From positions 1-29,329 of the forward strand of contig SFOX01000018.1 of assembly GCA_004552305.1 (NCBI GenBank): a stretch of 29,329 bases of DNA, in the 5' to 3' direction. Below the pieces are notes generated by a model. The model ran no database searches and had not been told where the DNA came from. It saw only the letters and a program-made list of their open reading frames with translations. Origin of the DNA: Subdoligranulum variabile. Lineage in GTDB: Bacteria > Bacillota > Clostridia > Oscillospirales > Ruminococcaceae. Shown here in pieces: positions 23,171-29,329 of the stretch (position 1 is the stretch's first letter; the number at the start of each line of letters is the position of its first letter). A program made the position numbers and the translations under genes.

Positions 23171-25262
23171 ACGAAATGCACGATCCTACACGATTTGCCC
23201 GGGCGGCTGCGGGTGCATCTGTGCTGTGGGCGGATGACGCTGCAGCAGGCCGATGTGCTGGAATACTACCTGCTGGCTGTAGAGGGCGTACAAAGCGTCA
23301 AGGTCTTTGACCGCACGCAGGACGCCATTGTGGTGTATGCGGCAGACCAGAAAACTCTCATTCAGGCGCTGGCTCGCTTTTCCTTTGCCAAGGCAGAAAA
23401 AGTGCAACCTTGTGCCGGAGCATACCTCCCGCGCGCTGAACCGGGAATTTGAGGATAAGCTGGCGGACACCGTCATGCGGCGATGTATTTCCAAGCTGTT
23501 TCTGCCTCTGCCCATAACCTTGGCGCTGGCAGTGGTTCGCTTCGTAAAATATATCCGCGAGGGTATTTCGGCGCTGTGGCATCGTCAGCTGTCGGTCGCC
23601 GTGCTGGACGCCACCGCCGTCACGGTGTTCCTTGTGCGGGGCGATTTTTCCACCGCCGGTTCGGTTATGCTGCGGCTGGGCGAGCTTTTAGAGGACTGGA
23701 CACACAAGAAATCCGTGGCGGACCTCGCCGGTGCCATGAGCCTGCAGGTAGACAGCGTGTGGCAGCAGGTAAACGGCACCGAGGTGCTGACCAAGGTAAA
23801 CGACATCCGCCCCGGCGACCGCATTGTGATACGCACCGGCGGTATGATTCCGCTGGACGGGCGCGTAGCAGAGGGCGAAGCGCTTGTGAACCAAGCCTCG
23901 CTGACCGGCGAATTCCTGCCGGTGTCCAAGCGCCCCGGCAGCCCCGTTTTTGCCGGAACTGTGGTGGAGGAGGGCGAATGTATCGTCTGCATGGAAAAGG
24001 CAGTCGGCAGTAGACGCTATGACCGTGTCGTGCGGATGATTGAGGAATCGGAAAAGCTGAAATCCACCGCCGAGGACAAGGCATCCCGTATGGCGGACAA
24101 GCTGGTACCCTATACGCTGGGCGGCACAGCCGCCACCTACCTGCTGACCCGCAATATGACCAAAACATTGGCGGTCCTTATGGTGGATTTTTCCTGCGCG
24201 CTCAAGCTGGCTATCCCCATTGCGGTGCTGTCTGCCATGCGGGAAAGCAGCGGGCATTCTATTTCCGTCAAGGGCGGGCGCTTTCTGGAGTCCGTTGCCA
24301 AGGCGGACCCCATCGTATTCGATAAGACCGGCACGCTGACCTACGCCGCGCCAAAGGTTGCACAAATCGTCCCCTTTGGCTGGCAGAATGAAGCCGAAAT
24401 GCTGCGGCTTGCTGCCTGCTTGGAGGAACACTATCCCCATTCCATGGCAAACGCCGTGGTCGAGGAGGCAAAGCGGCGCGGGCTGGCGCACGAGGAATAT
24501 CATTCTCAGGTGCAGTATGTGGTGGCGCACGGGATCTCCAGCCGGGTGGAGGGCAAAAAAGTTCTCATCGGCAGTGCGCACTTCGTCTTTGAGGACGAGG
24601 GCTGCCGCATTCCGACGGGGGAACAGGCAAAGTTTGATGCGTTGTCCGACGCCTATTCCCACCTGTATCTCTGCATAGACGGCACATTGGCGGCGGTTCT
24701 CTGCATCCACGACCCGCTGCGCCGCGAAGCGCGGGATGCCATCCGGGTGCTGCATAGCTGCGGTTTTTCCAACCTAGTTATGATGACCGGCGACAACCGC
24801 CGTACGGCAGAGGCTGTCGCCGCCGAGGTGGGCGTGGACGCGGTTTACGCCGAGGTCCTGCCGGAGGACAAAGCTGCCTTTATCCGCAGCGAAAAAGCCA
24901 AGGGGCATACTGTCCTTATGGTGGGCGACGGCGCGAACGACTCCCCTGCCCTGTTGGAAGCGGACGCCGGCATTGCCATTTCCACCGGCGCTGCCATCGC
25001 CCGCGAGATTGCCGACATCACGGTTGCCTCAAACGATCTTTTTGCGCTGGTGACACTGCGCAAACTCAGCGAAGCACTGATGCAGCCCATCCACGGCAGC
25101 TACCGCTTTATTGTGGGCTTTAACCTGTCGCTGATTGTGCTGGGCGTGGCGGGCATCCTGCCGCCTACCGCCTCGGCTCTGCTGCACAACAACTCCACCT
25201 TGGGCATCAGCCTAAAAAATATGACCAACCTTTTGGACGACGGCAACGTTGTGCAAAAGTAA
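23171..25262 (+). pseudogene. Heavy-metal P-type ATPase, frameshifted and with an ACG where the start should be
   Basis: In frame with the HMA gene, a metal-binding-like N-domain reads KCTILHDLPGRLRVHLCCG and AVEGVQSVKVFDRTQDAIVVYA up to AKAEK, then the frame breaks at A5 (23397-23401); removing one A gives AEKCNLVPEHTSR and a continuous protein of about 690 residues. The main part has membrane helices, the phosphatase loop SLTGEF, the membrane motif CALKL where many relatives have CPC, DKTGTLT (phosphorylated Asp), HYPHSMA, MTGDN and VGDGANDSPAL. The codon before KCT is ACG (23171-23173), probably a mutated ATG; TTG 23195 is the nearest start. It should move a transition metal out of the cytoplasm. 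Either it is newly broken, the A run is a sequencing error, or a frame change is programmed. Confidence 0.8.
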
Positions 25263-25333
25263 CCCCCGGCAAAAAACATACTTATCATACACACAATTTA
25301 TAACACGCGATACTTCGCCCTATTTGCGCAAAA

Positions 25334-25377
25334 CGACCACCGGCTGATGATGCAGCCGGTGGTCGCTTTTCTTTTTT
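25334..25377 (+). terminator. Terminator of the metal operon
   Basis: 13-bp stem CGACCACCGGCTG / CAGCCGGTGGTCG (25334-25346, 25353-25365), 6-base loop, then CTTTTCTTTTTT. Confidence 0.85.
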
Positions 25378-25440
25378 AGGCGCAGTTACACGCTGTACGA
25401 TCTTGTTTTTTTTGTATCGGGAAAACTAGCAATCCTGCCA

Positions 25441-26268
25441 CTATTTGTTGCGGCTTTTCTGTTCCGGCAAGCCGGAATTTGCAATGAACTGATCGATTTC
25501 TTTATTGACCTGCTCCGGGTTATCTCCGTTGGAGAAATGTGCCGCTTTCTTGATACTATGCAGCGGATACCCCGTCTTTTTTGACCATTCCATGCAATAC
25601 TTCTTCACTTTTCCTGTCTTATCTCTATCGCCAAGCAAAATCAAAACTGGGCATTTCAGATAAGTCGGCTTTAATTCCCTTGCCAATACTCCATAGGCTA
25701 TATCCATCTGTTCAATTATCTGATCTTTTGTAAGAGGCGCAAGCATATCGAGCATCTTATGATAAGAATACTCCGTTGCGGAAACAGACCTTGCCATACT
25801 CGTTCTGAGCATTTTGTCTGTAAACCACTTTGCCATCGGTTTGACCTTGGAGAGTCACCACAGATCGGATTTTGAATAATACGCCGGATCAAATGGGGTT
25901 GTATCAATACCAATAAAGCATAATGTTTTTTCCGGGTACAGAGAAGCGAATACCTGCGACGGATACCCGCCCATCGACATCCCAGCAAGGGAAACCTTTT
26001 CTATCGCTTCTTGCTCCAAAATGGTATGCAAATCCTTTGCCGCACGCTCATAAGAGAAGCCTTCGTATGGCATAGATAACCCATGAAGCGGAACATCCCA
26101 TAGTATAACGATATATTCATCCTTAAAGAATTCTATCTGTTTTTCATACATCGTGTGATCGGCAGTCAGACCATGTGTGAAAACGATTGCTCCTTTACAG
26201 GTATTTTCAGGTCTTGATATCCAATAGTGTACGGTTCTGCCCAATCCGGAAATGGTTCTGTGATTCAT
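25441..26268 (-). pseudogene. Alpha/beta hydrolase gene interrupted by TGA
   Basis: ATG 26268 (AAAGGAA upstream) opens an alpha/beta hydrolase: FTHGLTADH (oxyanion region), VPLHGLSMPYEG, and LAGMSMGGYPSQ with the nucleophile Ser. After SKSDLW the next codon is TGA (25857-25855); the same frame continues LSKVKPMAKWF through VLILLGDRDKTGK (catalytic Asp region) to KKAAHFSNGDNPEQVN (catalytic His). The simplest reading is a Trp TGG changed to TGA in an otherwise complete gene of about 275 residues. Ser lies on one side of the stop and His on the other, so neither half can be active alone. It follows the XRE gene by 42 bases on the same strand and was probably co-transcribed. Confidence 0.85.
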
Positions 26269-26310
26269 AAGCGTTCCTTTCGCTTTCATGCATCTTCGAC
26301 AAACCGGAAG

Positions 26311-26775
26311 CTATCTTTCTGCCAACGACTTTCCAACCACATAAACGCCAATCAGCATTTCTCCCAATGACAATCCCAATAGCACTCCGGAAAGAAAGTC
26401 TTTAAAATCAGAACCGCCCAGGGTATGCGATAACGCCTGAAAAGCAATTCCCATAACGATAAGCATAACACCGGTCAGCATGACTTTTTGCTTTTCTAAT
26501 TCCTGTATTCTTCGCAGCAAATCAAGCATTTGTTCGTCATCGTATACGCGAACACTTTTATCTCCGGCTTTTTCGCCGTCCAGCAATTCTGCCATTGTAA
26601 CCCCAAGTTCTTCACATAGACTCTTCACAATAGAATAGTCCGGCATACACTTGCCGGTTTCCCACTTGGAAATCGTCTTATTGGAAACGCCCAGTTTCTC
26701 CGCTAATTGTTCTTGTGTTAGATTTTTCTGCTTTCTCTTTAATGCTATAAATTTTCCCGTAACGGCTTGATTCAT
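26311..26775 (-). CDS. XRE-family DNA-binding protein with membrane segments
   Basis: A 154-residue protein. Residues about 5-65 are a Cro/C1 helix-turn-helix (FIALKRKQKNLTQEQLAEKLGVSNKTISKWETGKCMPDYS), then a charged coil (LDLLRRIQELEKQK) and two hydrophobic segments (VMLTGVMLIVMGIAFQAL; FLSGVLLGLSLGEMLIGVYVV). ATG 26775 is chosen: GGAGGAATAC sits just upstream, and the upstream open frame has no coding look. It is the same architecture as the protein at 14868. It may regulate the adjacent hydrolase gene. Confidence 0.85.
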   Translation of the reverse strand: MNQAVTGKFIALKRKQKNLTQEQLAEKLGVSNKTISKWETGKCMPDYSIVKSLCEELGVTMAELLDGEKAGDKSVRVYDDEQMLDLLRRIQELEKQKVMLTGVMLIVMGIAFQALSHTLGGSDFKDFLSGVLLGLSLGEMLIGVYVVGKSLAER

Positions 26776-27090
26776 AGGTATTCCTCCATTCATTAGCTGA
26801 TATAAAGATACCTCTTTCATCGTTGAAATAAAATCCCTTGTAGGTAGAATATGGGTTGAATCTTTGTAGAATCGTGAAATACACCATAGTAAACTCAGCA
26901 GGAATTCCTGATTTCCCCGCTCGCCGTATCGGCACGCAGAATTACGCGGCATTGCCTTACCAGTATACCAGAAATCCGTTGCCGATAAACCAAAGAATGC
27001 AAAAAACCGATAACCCGTGTCGCCTGTCGGCTTGCGGATCATCGGCTCATCGTCTAGGCGTCTGACTGCCTTACATCAGATTTTTCCGGC
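26776..27090 (-). other. Intergenic region upstream of the XRE gene
   Basis: No convincing gene. On the minus strand an extended -10 (TGG-TATACT, core 26967-26962) could start the XRE transcript. Near 27000-27060 a weak CCGAT/ATCGG pairing followed by T6 may end the RNHCP transcript. Confidence 0.35.
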
Positions 27091-27516
27091 TTATCGGATT
27101 TGCCCATCACCGCCCATCAGCGCGGTCATTTCCTCGATGCGTTCCAACGGGAACGGCGGCTCACAAAGGGGCTTCATGGCGATGCTCATCAGTTTCATCG
27201 GGTTATCATCCGCAGCCACGCGGTTGGAGCTGAGCGCACCGCATCGCTTGCAGCGGTGTATGATCGCCCACTCCCCGCCCCTGCGCACCCAGACGGCGAT
27301 CGGCTCCATGATGCCGCCGCAGTCGCTTGCCCGGTCGCCGGGTTCTATGTCCACATGCAGGCTGGACAGGCAGTTGGGGCAGTGGTTGCGGTGTGTGCTG
27401 CCTGCATTTTCCGGCAAACAGGCTCTGCCGCAGACCTTGCAGGTAAACGTGTCGTGACAGGCATGGTTCTTATAGTAGCCTTTTTCAAAGGTTTTGCGTT
27501 TGTTTTCGCGGTTCAT
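27091..27516 (-). CDS. RNHCP-domain zinc-ribbon protein
   Basis: A 141-residue protein with four CxxC pairs: TCKVCGRACLPE, STHRNHCPNCLSSLHVD (the RNHCP signature), and HRCKRCGALSSNRVAADDNP. The spacing fits two zinc ribbons. Function is unknown; the fold suggests nucleic-acid or protein binding. ATG 27516 is favoured by AGGAGGATC eight bases upstream. The frame stays open to 27600 and would add WPDREVWQIYSHAIPPEG, which looks protein-like but lacks its own start. Transcription probably starts at 27664. Confidence 0.85.
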   Translation of the reverse strand: MNRENKRKTFEKGYYKNHACHDTFTCKVCGRACLPENAGSTHRNHCPNCLSSLHVDIEPGDRASDCGGIMEPIAVWVRRGGEWAIIHRCKRCGALSSNRVAADDNPMKLMSIAMKPLCEPPFPLERIEEMTALMGGDGQIR

Positions 27517-27589
27517 AGTGGATCCTCCTGAAGTATGCTCTACACCCTCGGGAGGAATGGCGTGTGAATAGATTTGCCAGACCTCCCGG

Positions 27590-27628
27590 TCAGGCCACAC
27601 GCTCCAGTAATAAAGTAGTAAGTTTCAA
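27590..27628 (-). CDS. Possible 12-codon leader peptide
   Basis: TTG 27628 with AAGGAGAGC upstream starts MKLTTLLLERVA and stops at TGA 27592-27590, in the leader of the RNHCP gene. A one-base shift near its end would join it to the open frame that leads into RNHCP. It is either a leader peptide or the start of a frameshifted upstream domain. Confidence 0.3.
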   Translation of the reverse strand: MKLTTLLLERVA

Positions 27629-27670
27629 AAAGCTCTCCTTGTTTTTTGTAAAATCAGCGATACTATTTAT

Positions 27671-27699
27671 AGCATACCGCATCCGAGCCAATTGTTCAA
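27671..27699 (-). promoter_or_regulatory. Promoter of the RNHCP gene
   Basis: On the minus strand TTGAAC (27699-27694), a 17-base spacer and TATGCT (27676-27671). The leader before the RNHCP start would be about 150 bases. Confidence 0.55.
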
Positions 27700-27753
27700 T
27701 AGATTGTTGTAGTTTCGTTTATTTTTCTTTTGTCGCCCGATGCCGCGGCATGG

Positions 27754-28173
27754 TCAGGCGCTGTGCGCCTTGATTTCTATCCCGGCTGCGGGCAGCGCCG
27801 CGGAAAGTTGCTTCACAAAGCAAAGCTCCTTGCACCCATCTGCATGCACATAGACCGAATCCGCCTGCAGGGTCACAGTGCTGCCGTCAGCGGCGCACAC
27901 AGTCCCCTGCTCTGCCATTTGGACTACCCGCGCAATGGCGTCCTCCTCGTTTTTAATCATCGCGCCGGGCAAGCCGCGCGGCACAGGCGTACCGTCGGCA
28001 CGGTAGGCGCGGTCGGCAAATACTTCACTGCAAACGCGCAGCCCCATCGCCTGCGCCGCCTGTGAGGAGTAATCGGTGTCGGTGGTCATGCACTCGCCGG
28101 TATAGGCGATTTCAATACCACTGGCTTTGCAGTTTTCGATAAAGGCATCCTTCAAACCGTTGGAGTAGTCATC
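27754..28173 (-). pseudogene. Chimeric remnant: ABC binding-protein (LivJ type) fragment fused to pxpA C-terminus
   Basis: One continuous frame. The first 40 residues (DDYSNGLKDAFIENCKASGIEIAYTGECMTTDTDYSSQ) match the middle of a branched-chain amino-acid type periplasmic binding protein. From AMGLRVCSEVFADRAYR on, it matches the C-terminal 100 residues of PxpA, the LamB/YcsF 5-oxoprolinase subunit A (GTPVPRGLPGAMI, SVYVHADGCKELCFVKQLSAAL). A TAA (28176-28174) blocks the frame upstream, and no natural start or binding site is present. PxpA opens 5-oxoproline to glutamate. A deletion between two once separate genes is the likely origin; the product should be inert. Confidence 0.75.
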
Positions 28174-28421
28174 TTATGTCTGGATGATATAGGGTTTATA
28201 GCAGGTTTTACAAAATTGCAAGAGGTTTTTACAGATTACAAAAAACTTCTGCGGTTTTCTATTCCTGCCGTCAGACCTGCATTCAAGTACTTTGCCACGA
28301 ACTCCCATACCCGTTTTTCTTATATAATTATACGCTGTTGCAACTTAACCAGTATAACCGACTTTTTCTCTCTTTTTTTATTGTTATTTGAGGCACATTT
28401 CTTTTCCCTCGTCCTACATTT
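28174..28421. other. AT-rich intergenic stretch before the repeat array
   Basis: No gene is supported on either strand. The plus strand becomes steadily T-rich toward 28421. Open frames here have low-complexity Phe/Leu/Ser content. Confidence 0.6.
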
Positions 28422-29329
28422 TATTTTTTACCGTGAAAGCTTCTCTTTTTTCCTTTCAACAAAATTGATTTCTTGGTATAAATCCTTTTTCTGGTTCCTT
28501 TGCATAAAAGCTCTGCTGTCCCCCCTCCCCTCTTGGATTGCCATCTTAATTTATTTGTGAAATGCTCTCTCAATTTGGACAGTTATCTTTTTTCTTGTGC
28601 GTGAAAATCTCTCTCAATAAGTTTTGCCCTATCGCCTTCTGCCAGCACTTTTATTTTTTGTTTTGCGTGAAAGATTCTCTCAATAAGAAGAGCTCCGTAT
28701 GCTGTCGGGCGCCAACGGCGTGTTTTTCTCCTGCATTGCCGCCTGATTCACCAATATTTTTTCTCTGCGTGAAAATTTCTCTTTGTTCGAGGTTCTTCCC
28801 GGTTATTCTTATCGTTTTATTATCGCTGCATCGATATATATCATCCTTCTTCTCTTCTGTTTTCTATTTATTTTTTCGTGAAAACTACTCTTATTTTATA
28901 TTTAACATCTAATTTTTTCTTCCTGCGTGAAAATCACTCTCTTTTCTTCATCCTGTTTCTTGATTAAGCCCATTTTTATAACGGTGCAGCGTTATTATTT
29001 TTGTGTTCTGTATTTTTCTTTTTCTTCGTGAAAAGTTCTCTCCGTTCCTTGCTGCGTTCTTCTTATATATGGCACTGCTGCGTTCCTTGCTGTTCTTTTT
29101 TCTGTTTGCGTGAAATTTTCTCTCAATAGGTTACGCTCATCCGTGTTATCTTTTATATTCTAACGTTATATCGCTATCTTTTCTTTCTGAACTTTTTCTT
29201 TTTCTCTGTGAAAATCACTCTCTTTTCAACCTAAGAGCCTCTTCTTTCCTGACCTAACACGCACTTTCTCTCAGCCTAACGTTTATTTCTTTCGGACATA
29301 TGAAATTTCTTCGTGAAAAACCTCTTTTT
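28422..29329. repeat. T-rich array of at least 11 interspersed direct repeats (CGTGAAAANNNCTCTC)
   Basis: The core GTGAAA begins at 28433, 28557, 28601, 28667, 28769, 28878, 28927, 29028, 29110, 29208 and 29313. Each copy is preceded by a pyrimidine run, usually C or GC and the core, then three variable bases and CTCT(C/T). Start-to-start distances are 124, 44, 66, 102, 109, 49, 101, 82, 98 and 105. Sequences between copies differ from one another and are T-rich. The distances are not multiples of three, so this is not a repetitive protein; copies are not flanked by spacers of equal size, so it is not CRISPR. The array runs off the window end. Function unknown. Confidence 0.85.

Noticed and set aside
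22121..27495. A shared 17-base string CTTTTTCAAAGGTTTTG in the ZIP leader and, antisense, at the start of the RNHCP gene.
   Set aside because: In RNHCP it encodes a conserved-looking KTFEK segment; a single short AT-rich match is not enough to claim a repeat family or RNA interaction.
28216..28912. Two open frames of 114 and 116 codons in the T-rich region.
   Set aside because: They are low-complexity Phe/Leu/Ser readings of T-rich DNA, have no ribosome binding sites, and the internal repeats do not keep frame.
28422..29329. CRISPR array.
   Set aside because: The repeat is short, imperfect, without dyad; spacing varies from 44 to 124 bases and no cas gene is near.

Overview
The window looks like chromosomal DNA of a moderately GC-rich gut Firmicute, most likely a clostridial Oscillospiraceae/Ruminococcaceae member (Gemmiger, Subdoligranulum or Faecalibacterium-like). 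This is inferred from the protein families and strong AGGAGG-type ribosome binding sites; no rRNA or other marker is present. I see no tRNA, rRNA or CRISPR array.

Layout. (1) 1-2760: the end of a membrane protein, a truncated copy of a sugar kinase gene, then an AT-richer island with a YhcG/DUF1016 remnant, a HipA-like kinase gene and three abutting perfect hairpins. (2) 2818-4302: a divergent 4Fe-4S protein / Crp-Fnr regulator pair sharing one symmetrical promoter. (3) 4538-12289: a dead rhamnogalacturonan-acetylesterase-like gene, a PocR-AraC regulator, and an intact five-gene sugar operon (FGGY kinase, transaldolase-type aldolase, xylulokinase, DUF4867 protein, fucose/arabinose isomerase family). 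(4) 12407-14700: a MarR-family gene with an early stop and a strikingly eroded fatty-acid operon (acpP, accD, accA, fabH, fabF, fabZ pieces), still headed by a good promoter. (5) 14868-17060: a membrane-attached XRE protein, an AI-2E-family transporter and a small exported protein. (6) 17139-20727: a tetR / GPH sugar carrier / GH36 alpha-galactosidase operon on the minus strand. (7) 20954-25262: a BRO-domain protein and, divergently, a metal operon (ZIP transporter, HMA protein, P-type ATPase with a frameshift). (8) 25441-28173: an interrupted alpha/beta hydrolase, a second XRE-membrane protein, an RNHCP zinc-ribbon protein and a chimeric LivJ/PxpA remnant. (9) 28422 to the end: a T-rich non-coding stretch carrying 11 copies of a 16-base direct repeat and running off the window.

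Two themes stand out. First, gene decay is unusually dense: nonsense changes at Trp or Gln codons, one-base homopolymer slips, and internal deletions that join different genes. Intact catabolic operons sit between these remnants. Second, there is unexplained non-coding structure: the terminal repeat array, the triple hairpin at 2610-2744, and a ZIP leader whose first 11 bases can pair with either of two downstream partners. The terminal array is the best candidate for something undescribed.
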